The translations under genes were made by a program, and so were the position numbers. This document shows positions 35,040-43,802 of a stretch of DNA of 64,000 nucleotides, one piece after another. The notes under the pieces were generated by a model. It was not told the origin of the DNA, did not search any database, and saw nothing but the letters and a program-made list of their open reading frames with translations. Where the stretch lies: NCBI RefSeq assembly GCF_029360765.1, contig NZ_JARKNA010000016.1, positions 1 to 64,000 on the forward strand, read 5' to 3'. Each line of letters opens with the position of its first letter. The first letter of the stretch is position 1. Source of the stretch: Terrimonas pollutisoli (lineage in GTDB: Bacteria > Bacteroidota > Bacteroidia > Chitinophagales > Chitinophagaceae).

Positions 35040-36446
35040 CTATCTTAATTTTAACTGAACCACATTTTCAATATGCAAGGTGTGCGGAAACATGTCAACC
35101 GGCTGAATCTTCTTTACCTCATACTTTTCATTGAGTAAGTTAAGGTCTCTTGCCTGTGTGGCGGGATTACAACTTACATACACCACGGTTGGCGCCGCCA
35201 TATCCAATATCTTTCTCACCAGTTTTTCATGCATGCCGGCCCGCGGTGGATCGGTGATGATTACGTCAGGTCGTCCATGGTCGGCAAAAAACTCATCATT
35301 GCAAACGTCGATCACGTCTCCTGCAAAGAACGCCGTATCGTTCAGATTGTTCAGTGCGGCGTTTTCTTTAGCATCTTCTATTGCAGCTGCAATCATTTCC
35401 ACGCCGATAATTTTTTTGGCGCTCCGGCTTACAAAAATGCCAATGCTACCCGTGCCACAATAAAGGTCATATACGGTTTCATTGCCCGTCAGTTCAGCAA
35501 AATCCCGGGTAACTTTGTATAACGCTTCGCCCTGCCTGCTATTGGTTTGAAAAAAAGACTTAGGCCCGATCTTAAACGAAAAATCTTCGAGCTTCTCGAT
35601 CACATATCCTTTTCCGGAATAAATAACCGGTTCCAAATCATGAAGGCTGTCATTTTTCTTCATGTTAATGGTGTAAAGGAGGGTGGTAATTCCCGGAAAT
35701 AAATCCAAAATATGGTCGAGCAATACTTTGATTTTCCGGTCCTGTTTTTCGCCAAATACAATATTTACCATTAACTCTCCGGTGGTGCATAAACGCACCT
35801 GCATGGTTCTTAAAAACCCTGTATGATTGCGGATGTCATAAAAACTGTAATTATGGTTCAGGGCAAATTTTTTGATGGCCAGCCGTAGCGCATTGGTTGG
35901 TTCTTCCTGCAGGTAGCATGTTTGAATATCTACCAGTTTGTCAAACATGCCTTTGGCGTGAAAACCAGCTACATTTTGCTGGCTGCTGATCAAGGGGTCA
36001 TTCAGCTCTTCTTTCAGCAAGAATCGCTTGTTACCAAAAGTGTATTCTATTTTATTGCGATAGTATCTTGTTTCCTTTGCGCCGAGTATGGGCATCATTT
36101 CAGGTAATTGAACTTTACCGATCCGCTGAAGATTGTCTTTAACCTGCCGTTGTTTGTATTGCAATTGTTTTTCATATGGCAACATTTGCCATTGACAGCC
36201 ACCGCAAACGCCAAAATGGGAGCAAAATGGCTCAACTCTGTCGGGTGATAATGAATGAAACCGAAGCGGTCGTCCTTCGGCCCAATCTTTTTTGTTTCGG
36301 CCCAATTGAACATCAACCACATCGCCAGGGACAACGCCTTCAATAAAAATCACTTTACCATCAACTTTTGCCAACGACTTACCTTCCGCGGCATAATCTT
36401 CCACTCTTATCTTTTCCAGTACAATATTTTTCTTTTTTCTGCTCAC
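35040..36446 (-). CDS. rlmD: 23S rRNA (uracil(1939)-C(5))-methyltransferase RlmD-like
   Basis: A 468-residue RNA m5U methyltransferase. The order is a TRAM domain (about 8-60, IRVEDYAAEGKSLAKVDGKVIFIEG), iron-sulfur cysteines in CSHFGVCGGCQWQ, a Rossmann fold with TVYDLYCGTGSIGIF near 320, DPPRAGMHEK near 405, and the catalytic Cys in VYVSCNPATQARDL near 430. It methylates a uracil of rRNA; family members also include RlmC/TrmA types, so the exact uridine is an inference. The start is GTG with an in-frame TAG four codons upstream, and a -7 element ends 4 nt before it. Confidence 0.92.
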   Translation of the reverse strand: MSRKKKNIVLEKIRVEDYAAEGKSLAKVDGKVIFIEGVVPGDVVDVQLGRNKKDWAEGRPLRFHSLSPDRVEPFCSHFGVCGGCQWQMLPYEKQLQYKQRQVKDNLQRIGKVQLPEMMPILGAKETRYYRNKIEYTFGNKRFLLKEELNDPLISSQQNVAGFHAKGMFDKLVDIQTCYLQEEPTNALRLAIKKFALNHNYSFYDIRNHTGFLRTMQVRLCTTGELMVNIVFGEKQDRKIKVLLDHILDLFPGITTLLYTINMKKNDSLHDLEPVIYSGKGYVIEKLEDFSFKIGPKSFFQTNSRQGEALYKVTRDFAELTGNETVYDLYCGTGSIGIFVSRSAKKIIGVEMIAAAIEDAKENAALNNLNDTAFFAGDVIDVCNDEFFADHGRPDVIITDPPRAGMHEKLVRKILDMAAPTVVYVSCNPATQARDLNLLNEKYEVKKIQPVDMFPHTLHIENVVQLKLR

Positions 36447-36450
36447 GGCG

Positions 36451-36458
36451 CAAAACTA
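36451..36458 (-). promoter_or_regulatory. -7 element placing the transcript start at the rlmD GTG (leaderless)
   Basis: The minus strand reads TAGTTTTG, an exact match, ending 4 nt before the GTG at 36446. Its TAG is also the in-frame stop that bars any longer start. Confidence 0.55.
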
Positions 36459-36738
36459 AGCCCCCGGCTTTTAACGGTGACCCAAAACCAGATATTTCTC
36501 TAATTTTTAGAGAAAGCAACTGTTTCAAGGGTTAAAACCTCTATGAAACAATTTGTTAATGGATTCCGGCGTTGCAATTCCGGAGGTTTTTTAGATAACT
36601 TTACCGATTATTCTGGCTCTTGAACGACCAAATCAAATGAAATGAGCCATGATAATGTTTGCTATCAACGGTACGTTTATTTGGCGAATTCCATATGGCC
36701 AAAAAAATGATAACAATTAAACATATGAAAGTCAACGG

Positions 36739-38175
36739 ATGAAAAAATTGTCAATGATCCCGCTTTTGCTGCTATCTTCTCTCGCATTTGCACAAAACGG
36801 TTATGAGATAAAAGTAACGCTTAAGCCTGTCAAAAATCAATATATCTACCTTGGCCATTATTCAGGTAAACAATATCCCGTAGTTGATTCGGTAAAATTG
36901 AATGAAAAAAGTGAAGGAGTTTTTAAAGGTCCGAAAGAGTTAGGCGGAGGTATATACCTGGTTGTATATCCAAATAAGGACAGGTTCCTCGAGATACTGA
37001 TCGACAAAAAGCAGCAATTTTCATTGATAGCTGATACAACTGATTCGAGGGCAAAAAAATTTGTGAACTCGCCTGATAATGAACTCTTCAACGAGTATCA
37101 GAAATATATGGCCAGGAAAGGAGCGACTATCGAATCCAATAACAATGCTTTAAAAACAGCCAAAACGGCCAAAGACTCGGCGGGCATTACTGAAAATATC
37201 AAAAAAACCTTAGAAGAAATATCGGCCTACCGGTCACAGTTTATTGCGAAGCATCCGGATAATATTCTCAGCCTATTGATGCACTTAATGGAAGAACCAA
37301 AAATTCCGCCTGCTGAAAAACATCCTGGTGGAAAATATGATTCGACATTTGCCTACCGCTATTTTAAAGATCATTATTGGGATGGATTGGGTTTTTGGGA
37401 TGACCGAATGAGCCGTACTCCAGCCTCCTTGTTTGATGAACGATTGGATAAGTATTATAATACGCTGGTTTACCAGCACCCTGACTCGGTTATTAAAGAA
37501 ATAGACTGGATGTTAGGCTATGCATCTGCCAGCCCTGAAATGACAAGGTACCTGCTGGTAAAATTTGTGAACCGCTATCTCAACATGAAATACATGTGGG
37601 AGGATAAGGTGTTTGTTCACCTGTTTGAAAAATATTTTTCGCAAAAAAACTATGACTGGCTCACTCCCCAAGGCAAAAAGATCATTACAGAAAGAGCCTA
37701 TAGCCTGATGGCGAATATCATGGGCAACCCCGCTGAAAATATCTCCCTGCCCGATACGGCCGGAGTTACTAAGGTATTGTATAGTGACACTTCCCGTTTT
37801 ACCATCGTTTGTTTTTGGGATCCCACCTGCGGACATTGCAAGGAAGTGTTGCCCGTGATGGATTCAATGTACCAGGCTAAATGGAAGCATAATGGGGTAA
37901 AAATTTATGCAGTGGCGAAAGAAACAGATGGTTCAAAAAAGGATTGGATGGACTTTATCCATAAATACCAGTTAAAGGGTTGGACCAATGTCTATTATTC
38001 CAAAGCCGAGGAGAAAACCAGGGTAGATGCCGGCATACCTGGCTACACGCAGCTGTACGACGCACAGGTGGTGCCTGCGGTTTTCCTGCTGGATAGGGAT
38101 AAAAGGATCATAGCTAAAAAGCTTACCTGGCAACAGGCCGATGAGATTATAAACGTAAAAATGCAATCACAATAA
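36739..38175 (+). CDS. TlpA-like thioredoxin-fold protein with N-terminal DUF4369-like domain
   Basis: A 478-residue secreted protein with a signal peptide (IPLLLLSSLAFAQ). Residues about 22-120 resemble the DUF4369 domain (YEIKVTLKPVKNQYIYLGHY), followed by a helical middle region (DUF5106-like) and a C-terminal thioredoxin domain from about 335. The active site is CWDPTCGHCKEVLP with a CGHC redox pair, and the cis-Pro is in VVPAVFLLD near 445. It probably reduces or isomerises disulfides, or acts in cytochrome maturation, in the periplasm. A peptidyl-prolyl isomerase gene follows 64 bases later. Confidence 0.9.
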   Translation: MKKLSMIPLLLLSSLAFAQNGYEIKVTLKPVKNQYIYLGHYSGKQYPVVDSVKLNEKSEGVFKGPKELGGGIYLVVYPNKDRFLEILIDKKQQFSLIADTTDSRAKKFVNSPDNELFNEYQKYMARKGATIESNNNALKTAKTAKDSAGITENIKKTLEEISAYRSQFIAKHPDNILSLLMHLMEEPKIPPAEKHPGGKYDSTFAYRYFKDHYWDGLGFWDDRMSRTPASLFDERLDKYYNTLVYQHPDSVIKEIDWMLGYASASPEMTRYLLVKFVNRYLNMKYMWEDKVFVHLFEKYFSQKNYDWLTPQGKKIITERAYSLMANIMGNPAENISLPDTAGVTKVLYSDTSRFTIVCFWDPTCGHCKEVLPVMDSMYQAKWKHNGVKIYAVAKETDGSKKDWMDFIHKYQLKGWTNVYYSKAEEKTRVDAGIPGYTQLYDAQVVPAVFLLDRDKRIIAKKLTWQQADEIINVKMQSQ

Positions 38176-38239
38176 ATAATATTAGTTCCAATAATTGATA
38201 TTCAAATTCGTTATTCTAAGGCATTTGAAAATTCATACC

Positions 38240-40183
38240 ATGACAAAAAACTGGCTGACTGCTTTATTCATTTTCGCAATTGTATCTCCCGTTTCGTCTC
38301 AGACATTATTTACCTACGGTAGTCATAAGGCTGACGCAAAAGATTTTTTGAGGGCCTATAACCGCAATAACCAACAACCATCGTCACCAAAGGCGGTGAA
38401 AGAGTACCTGGACCTTTATATAAACTCCCGTCTTAAAATCCGGGAAGCGTATGACAGGAGATACGATACGCTTCCACAAATAAAAGTTGAGGTGGAAAAC
38501 CTACGCAGCCAGGTTATCGAAAACTACATGAATGATCCGGCTGTTATCGACCGGATGACAAAAGAAGCTTTTCAGCGTAGCTTGAAAGATGTGCATGCGG
38601 CTCACATTTTTATTTCATTGAAAAATGCAAACGGCGCAATTGATACTATCACTGCACAAAAGAAGCTCAACGAAGTAACTGACCGACTGGCAAAAGGCGA
38701 AGATTTTATGACCGTTGCACAGCAGCTCTCTGATGATCCGGCTGCCAAAACAAACAAAGGTGATTTGAGCTACATCACTGTTTTTACGCTGCCTTACGAA
38801 TTTGAAAACATAATTTATTCTACACTTGTCGGGAAATACTCAAAGCCATACATGTCCAAAGTCGGGTATCATATTTTTAAAAATCTGGGGGAAAGAAAAG
38901 CATTGGGTAAAGTCAAAGTGCAGCAGATATTATTGGCCTTCCCGCCCGGCATTTCAGATGCCGATAAAAAGAAGACAGCATTGCTGGCAGATTCTATTTA
39001 CAAAAAAATTTTAGCGGGTGAAGATTTTGGCAAACTGGCTTCCACCTACAGCAACGACTACGTAAGTGCCGCAACGGAAGGAAACATTCCTGATATTTCT
39101 ATAGGCCAGTACGATCCGGTATTTGAAAAGCAGGTATGGTCATTAAAAAATGGAGCGGTAAGCAAACCTTTTGTGACTACACATGGCTATCATATTGTAA
39201 AAAAGATTTCAACCAAACCTGTGATCACAAATGCTAAGGATAAAGACAATATAGATGAGCTGTCGAAAAAAGTAAAAGCAACGGACAGATGGAAAACCGC
39301 GAAGGATTTTATTTACATACAGGTGAAAAGCAAAGCAGGTTTACAGCAGTTGCCGTATAAAGAAGTAGTGCTGTGGTCATTGTCAGATAGCTTGCTGGAT
39401 AGCAAGCCGGGGTTAATGGGACGAACCATGAATAAAGGGTCGGGTCTTTTCAAAATTGGAAGCACTGTTTATACGGTTGATGAATGGATCAATTTTGCAA
39501 AAATGAACCGTTACAATACATCAGGCAAGATAAAATCATATCCTGATTTGATGGATGAGTTTATTAAAAGCTCTCTCTATCAATACTACCGGGCGCATCT
39601 CGAAGACTTTAATTCGGATTTCCGCAATCAAATGGAAGAGTTTACGGATGGTAATCTCTTTTTTGAAATCATGCAGCAGGAAGTGTGGAATAAGGCACAA
39701 AATGATACAGCCGCTTTGCAGGCATTGTATAATAAAAATAAGGAGGCCTACAACTGGAAACAAAGCGCTGATGCCATCATCTTTTTTTGCTCTGATGACG
39801 CCAGCGCTACGGTATTTGCTGATCAGTTAAAGAAAAATCCAGCTAACTGGAAAGAGTTATTAGAACCTCACAAAGAAAAAATTGTAGCTGATTCAGTCCG
39901 GTATGAGTGGACACAAATTCCCGGATTAGATAAAACAACGCCTAAGCCAGGGATGATCACTCCGCTATCTGTAAATGCGACTGATAAGACATCTTCATTT
40001 GCTTTAATTACTAAAGTATACAATCAGCCGACACCACGTAGTTTCAACGAGGCAAAGGGGCTAGTGATGAATGACTATCAAAATTGGCTCGAAGAAGAGT
40101 GGATTAAGCAACTGCGGCAAAAATATCCGGTGAAACTGGATGACAAAGTTGTCAATGATGTGGTTTCAGGAAAGATTCATTGA
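38240..40183 (+). CDS. Periplasmic peptidyl-prolyl isomerase with two parvulin domains (SurA-like)
   Basis: A protein of about 647 residues with a signal peptide (LTALFIFAIVSPVSSQ) when started at the ATG at 38240; the longer frame adds 15 residues without a signal-like start. Two PpiC/parvulin repeats are visible: VHAAHIFISL to KVGYHIFKNLGER (about 118-215) and VKVQQILLAFPPG to TTHGYHIVKKIS (about 225-325). The C-terminal half is helical and chaperone-like. It probably helps fold outer-membrane proteins, as SurA and PpiD do. A bidirectional terminator follows. Confidence 0.92.
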   Translation: MTKNWLTALFIFAIVSPVSSQTLFTYGSHKADAKDFLRAYNRNNQQPSSPKAVKEYLDLYINSRLKIREAYDRRYDTLPQIKVEVENLRSQVIENYMNDPAVIDRMTKEAFQRSLKDVHAAHIFISLKNANGAIDTITAQKKLNEVTDRLAKGEDFMTVAQQLSDDPAAKTNKGDLSYITVFTLPYEFENIIYSTLVGKYSKPYMSKVGYHIFKNLGERKALGKVKVQQILLAFPPGISDADKKKTALLADSIYKKILAGEDFGKLASTYSNDYVSAATEGNIPDISIGQYDPVFEKQVWSLKNGAVSKPFVTTHGYHIVKKISTKPVITNAKDKDNIDELSKKVKATDRWKTAKDFIYIQVKSKAGLQQLPYKEVVLWSLSDSLLDSKPGLMGRTMNKGSGLFKIGSTVYTVDEWINFAKMNRYNTSGKIKSYPDLMDEFIKSSLYQYYRAHLEDFNSDFRNQMEEFTDGNLFFEIMQQEVWNKAQNDTAALQALYNKNKEAYNWKQSADAIIFFCSDDASATVFADQLKKNPANWKELLEPHKEKIVADSVRYEWTQIPGLDKTTPKPGMITPLSVNATDKTSSFALITKVYNQPTPRSFNEAKGLVMNDYQNWLEEEWIKQLRQKYPVKLDDKVVNDVVSGKIH

Positions 40184-40219
40184 TATCGTTTAAAGCTGAT
40201 TTTATAGTATATATAATAA

Positions 40220-40260
40220 AAAAAGAAAGGTTGCTGTTTCGGCAACCTTTCTCTTTTTTA
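40220..40260. terminator. Bidirectional rho-independent terminator between the PPIase gene and metF
   Basis: GAAAGGTTGC (40225-40234) pairs perfectly with GCAACCTTTC (40242-40251) around a 7-base loop. It is flanked by A-rich sequence on the left and T-rich on the right, so it serves both convergent genes. Confidence 0.85.
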
Positions 40261-40270
40261 AAGATTAAGA

Positions 40271-41224
40271 CTATAGAAGCTTTTTGACCACGTTGGCTAC
40301 CATGAATGGCCTGCCGAGTGTATAATAATGTAAAACAGGAACGCCATTTTTCTTCAGGTCTTTCGATTGCTCCAATAACCATTCTTCTCCTATTTTTTCC
40401 ACCTCTTCATCTGTTTTGCATTTTAATATTTCGTTGGCAAGATCAGCTGGAAGGTCAATATGGAAGGTCTTCGGTAAAACAGTCAATTGTTTTTTACTGT
40501 AGACGGGTTTTAATCCAGGGATAATAGGAACGGTGATACCAATATCACGACAGGCCTTTACAAACTCATAATATTTTGCATTGTCAAAAAACATTTGCGT
40601 AATAATATAGTCTGCTCCGCCATCCACTTTTGCTTTCAGGTAATTGAGATCGGTTTGCATATTAGGCGCCTCAAAATGCTTTTCAGGATAACCAGCTACG
40701 CCGATACAAAAATCTGTTTTGTGAGTTCCTTTAAGATCTTCTTCCAGGTAGATTCCGGCATTCAATTGAACTACTTGTTTAAGCAGATCGCTGGCATAGC
40801 GGTGACCATCGGGCTCGGGTTCAAAGGTGGCCTCATTTTTTGCAGCATCACCCCGCAGCACCAATACATTATCAATACCCAGGTAACGAAGGTTGATAAG
40901 GGCATCTTCGGTATCATTGATGCTAAAGCCGCCGCAAATGAGATGCGGAACCGTATCGACATTGTATTTGTTCATGATAGCCGCGCAAATGCTTTCAGTG
41001 CCCGGCCGCTTGCGGATGATCACTTTTTCAAAACTACCATCAGCTCTTTTTTTAAATACATGCTCACTGCGATGATAGGTAACGTTGATAAACGATGGCC
41101 TGAATTCCATTAAGGGGTCAAGATGTCTATACAACGCTTCAATACCTTTTCCTTTTAATGGAGGCAATACCTCAAATGAGATCAGTGTGTCCTTAGCTCC
41201 TTTTATGTGATCAATAACTTTCAT
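40271..41224 (-). CDS. metF: Methylenetetrahydrofolate reductase
   Basis: A protein of about 317 residues of the MTHFR family. Landmarks are the N-terminal ISFEVLPPLKG, with the catalytic Glu, VTYHRSEHVFKK near 55, NVLVLRGDAAKNEATF near 120 for FAD and folate contacts, FCIGVAGYPEKHFEAPN near 175 and GADYIITQMFFDN near 205. It makes 5-methyl-THF for methionine synthesis. I start at ATG 41224 (MKVIDHIKG); the longer frame opens with a TTG inside a leader hairpin. The leader between the -7 element and the ATG contains a GC-rich stem followed by five T, which may attenuate transcription. Confidence 0.94.
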   Translation of the reverse strand: MKVIDHIKGAKDTLISFEVLPPLKGKGIEALYRHLDPLMEFRPSFINVTYHRSEHVFKKRADGSFEKVIIRKRPGTESICAAIMNKYNVDTVPHLICGGFSINDTEDALINLRYLGIDNVLVLRGDAAKNEATFEPEPDGHRYASDLLKQVVQLNAGIYLEEDLKGTHKTDFCIGVAGYPEKHFEAPNMQTDLNYLKAKVDGGADYIITQMFFDNAKYYEFVKACRDIGITVPIIPGLKPVYSKKQLTVLPKTFHIDLPADLANEILKCKTDEEVEKIGEEWLLEQSKDLKKNGVPVLHYYTLGRPFMVANVVKKLL

Positions 41225-41242
41225 CAGGTTCTTTACATTATT

Positions 41243-41263
41243 AAAAAGCCGGGACAATCCGGC
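41243..41263 (-). promoter_or_regulatory. Terminator-like hairpin in the metF leader
   Basis: GCCGG (41248-41252) and CCGGC (41259-41263) form a short stem with a 6-base loop, followed on the minus strand by five T. It lies between the predicted start site (about 41277) and the metF ATG at 41224. Confidence 0.45.
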
Positions 41264-41280
41264 CTTGTTTCATTGGGGTG

Positions 41281-41288
41281 CAAAGCTA
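41281..41288 (-). promoter_or_regulatory. -7 promoter element for metF
   Basis: The minus strand reads TAGCTTTG, an exact TAnnTTTG match, predicting a leader of roughly 50 nt before metF. Confidence 0.55.
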
Positions 41289-41295
41289 ATATAGA

Positions 41296-41375
41296 AAAGG
41301 TTTAAAAGGTTTAATAAGTTCAACAAGTTTAAAGGGCCAGGCCTTTAAACCTGTTAAACCTTTGGAACTTCTTGA
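41296..41375. repeat. Palindromic 9-bp-unit repeat element, copy 2
   Basis: The left side is a degenerate tandem of AAGGTTTAA-like units (AAGGTTTAA, AAGGTTTAAT, AAGTTCAAC, AAGTTTAAA). The right side carries the inverse units CCTTTAAAC, CTGTTAAAC and CTTTGGAAC. GTTTAAAGG and CCTTTAAAC pair perfectly around GCCAGG. It sits between the divergent metF and lptB promoters. Confidence 0.6.
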
Positions 41376-41394
41376 GCGGCTCGATGGCATGTCT

Positions 41395-41402
41395 TATTTT
41401 TG
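41395..41402 (+). promoter_or_regulatory. -7 promoter element for lptB
   Basis: TATTTTTG, an exact match, with TTG 20 bases upstream (41372-41374) as a -33 core. Only 7 nt separate it from the ATG at 41410, so the leader would be about 3 nt. Confidence 0.6.
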
Positions 41403-41409
41403 CAATCTT

Positions 41410-42192
41410 ATGTCCACTAGTATATATGCTCAAAATCTTGTCAAGAAATATGGCAGCCGAACAGTTGTTAACCATGTTTCATTTCAGGTAAACCAGGGAG
41501 AGATTGTCGGTTTGCTGGGCCCCAATGGTGCCGGTAAAACAACCTCTTTTTACCAGGTGGTTGGTCTTGTGCGGCCGGATGAAGGCACTGTTTTTCTAAA
41601 CGACCTGGATATTACTTCTTTGCCGATGTATAAGAGAGCACAGATGGGCATTGGCTACCTCCCGCAGGAAGCATCTGTATTTCGCAAATTGAGTGTTGAG
41701 GATAATATTACGGCAGTTTTAGAGATGACAAAGCTTAGCAAGCAGGAGCAAAAGGAAAAAATGGAATCGCTGTTAGACGAGTTCAGGCTTCATCATGTTC
41801 GCAAAAGCAATGGCGACGTATTGAGCGGGGGTGAGAGAAGAAGAACCGAAATAGCCCGGGCCCTGGCTGTTGATCCAAAATTTATCCTCCTGGATGAACC
41901 CTTTGCGGGTATTGACCCCATAGCCGTAGAAGATATACAGGCAATTGTTGCTAAATTAAAATATAAAAACATCGGTATTCTTATTACCGATCATAACGTG
42001 ACAGAAACACTTTCCATCTGTGACAGAGCCTATCTTTTGATCGATGGAAAAATTTTCAAACATGGAACTGCAGAAGAATTGGCTGCTGATGAACAAGTAA
42101 GAAAATTATACCTTGGAAGAAACTTTGAGTTGAAAAGAAAAGACTATTTGCACGAAGAGGCGATAAAAGCTGCAGGCGAATCAGCCCGGTAA
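41410..42192 (+). CDS. lptB: LPS export ABC transporter ATP-binding protein LptB
   Basis: A 260-residue cytosolic ABC ATPase. Walker A is GLLGPNGAGKTTSFY (about residue 37), the Q-loop is GYLPQEASVFRKL, the signature is LSGGERRRTEIARAL, Walker B is FILLDEPFAGIDP, and the switch His is in LITDHNVTETL. FAGIDPIAV is the LptB-specific sequence after Walker B. It powers the Lpt bridge that moves lipopolysaccharide to the outer membrane. The frame's upstream TTG was rejected because the promoter lies between. GH3-like and fabG genes follow on the same strand. Confidence 0.96.
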   Translation: MSTSIYAQNLVKKYGSRTVVNHVSFQVNQGEIVGLLGPNGAGKTTSFYQVVGLVRPDEGTVFLNDLDITSLPMYKRAQMGIGYLPQEASVFRKLSVEDNITAVLEMTKLSKQEQKEKMESLLDEFRLHHVRKSNGDVLSGGERRRTEIARALAVDPKFILLDEPFAGIDPIAVEDIQAIVAKLKYKNIGILITDHNVTETLSICDRAYLLIDGKIFKHGTAEELAADEQVRKLYLGRNFELKRKDYLHEEAIKAAGESAR

Positions 42193-42239
42193 TCTTCAAT
42201 ACCTACAATTCAGTCAAATGCTTTATTTTGCCACCAGCA

Positions 42240-43754
42240 ATGAGCATTTTAAGTCCTGCCATATCATCCCTGGCCCGGATGCGTTTTTGGCGCATCGAAG
42301 CGTGGAAAAATAATCCATTGGATGCACAGCGTGAAGTACTGCAGGACCTGGTGACTTCGGCTCAATACACCGAGTTTGGAAGGAAATTCAACTTTCATGA
42401 ATTGTTTAATGTCCGATCCTTTAAGCAAGCTGTTCCCATTCATGAATACGAGGATCTGAAACCTTATATTGAACGCATCATGCAGGGTGAACAAAATATT
42501 CTTTGGAATACACCCATTTATTGGTTTGCGAAAAGCAGCGGTACCACCAGCGATAAAAGCAAGTTCATCCCCATCAGTGAAGAAAGCCTGGAAGAATGCC
42601 ATTTTAAAGCCGCCAAAGATGTGCTGACCTTGTATTATAATTTTAATCCCGATTCTGCTTTATTAACAGGTAAAGGTTTGGTATTAGGAGGTAGTCATAA
42701 TATTAATCCCATGAACAATGATGCGCAGTACGGGGACTTAAGTGCGGTATTGCTGCAAAACACGCCTTTTTGGGGTCATTGGTTGCGAACACCCGATCTC
42801 AGCATTGCCTTGATGGACGAATGGGAAAATAAAATAGAGAAACTGGCAAACAGTACCATTAAAGAAAATGTTACCTCCATATCAGGCGTACCCACCTGGA
42901 CATTAGTTTTATTTAAACGCATTTTAAAAATCACCGGCAAAAAAACGATGGCTGAAGTATGGCCATCATTAGAGTTGTACATGCATGGTGGTGTTTCATT
43001 TACTCCTTATAAAGAGCAGTTTCAAAAATTGATTGGCAAAAAAATCAATTACCTGGAAATGTATAATGCCAGCGAAGGGTTCTTTGCCGCCCAGGAAAAT
43101 CCCGGCGATGACGGCATGCTTTTGTTTACTGATCATGGCATTTTCATGGAGTTTATGCCCGTAAGCGAATATGGTAAAAAACATCCGCAGACCATCAGCC
43201 TGCAGGACGTGGAACTAGGAAAAAACTATGCACTTATCATCAGTACTAATGGAGGTCTATGGCGATATCTCGTTGGAGATACCATACAATTTACTTGCTT
43301 AAAACCATTCAAAGTAAAAGTATCGGGGAGATTAAAGCATTATATCAATGCGTTTGGTGAAGAAGTGATTGTTGATAACACTGACAGAGCCATTGCCATT
43401 GCTTCAGAAAAAACAGGTGCTGTTGTAAATGATTATACGGCTGCTCCCGTTTATTTTTCCGACACTTCAAATGGCGCCCACGAATGGCTGATAGAATTTG
43501 AAAAAGAACCTTCGGATCTCAACTTATTTACACAAGAGCTCGATACAGCCTTAAAAAGTATTAATAGTGATTATGAGGCTAAGCGGCATAAAGGTATTGC
43601 GCTTAGATTACCGGTACTTCATGCATTGAAAAAGGGAACCTTTAATCAATGGCTGCATAGCAAAGGAAAGTTGGGCGGACAACATAAAGTTCCACGACTT
43701 AGTAACGAAAGAAAGTATATAGAAGAAATAAAATTCTTCGCTGGTTCACTTTGA
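42240..43754 (+). CDS. GH3 auxin-responsive promoter family protein (acyl-adenylating enzyme)
   Basis: A 504-residue protein of the ANL-like GH3 family, starting at ATG 42240. The ATP-binding motif is YWFAKSSGTTSDKSKFIPIS near residue 96, the second motif is LEMYNASEGFFAAQ near 275, and the third is YLVGDTIQFT near 340. Plant GH3 enzymes couple amino acids to jasmonate or auxin through acyl-adenylates. Bacterial members are widespread but their substrates are largely unknown. It lies between lptB and fabG on the same strand (47- and 48-base gaps), suggesting an acyl or lipid substrate. Confidence 0.9.
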   Translation: MSILSPAISSLARMRFWRIEAWKNNPLDAQREVLQDLVTSAQYTEFGRKFNFHELFNVRSFKQAVPIHEYEDLKPYIERIMQGEQNILWNTPIYWFAKSSGTTSDKSKFIPISEESLEECHFKAAKDVLTLYYNFNPDSALLTGKGLVLGGSHNINPMNNDAQYGDLSAVLLQNTPFWGHWLRTPDLSIALMDEWENKIEKLANSTIKENVTSISGVPTWTLVLFKRILKITGKKTMAEVWPSLELYMHGGVSFTPYKEQFQKLIGKKINYLEMYNASEGFFAAQENPGDDGMLLFTDHGIFMEFMPVSEYGKKHPQTISLQDVELGKNYALIISTNGGLWRYLVGDTIQFTCLKPFKVKVSGRLKHYINAFGEEVIVDNTDRAIAIASEKTGAVVNDYTAAPVYFSDTSNGAHEWLIEFEKEPSDLNLFTQELDTALKSINSDYEAKRHKGIALRLPVLHALKKGTFNQWLHSKGKLGGQHKVPRLSNERKYIEEIKFFAGSL

Positions 43755-43776
43755 TTATTCAACTGGCCGATTCTCT

Positions 43777-43784
43777 TATTTTTG
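43777..43784 (+). promoter_or_regulatory. -7 promoter element for fabG
   Basis: TATTTTTG, an exact match, 18 nt before the fabG ATG, with TTTG at 43750-43753 as a possible -33 core (spacing 23). It lies just past the GH3 gene. Confidence 0.5.
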
Positions 43785-43802
43785 TTCAAATAAAATAATC
43801 CA

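Noticed and set aside
40595..41113. 172-residue plus-strand ORF
   Set aside because: Antisense to metF, whose motifs are complete; no independent support.
41225..41290. SAM riboswitch upstream of metF
   Set aside because: The leader is only about 50 nt and lacks the conserved core of SAM-I; only a simple hairpin is visible.
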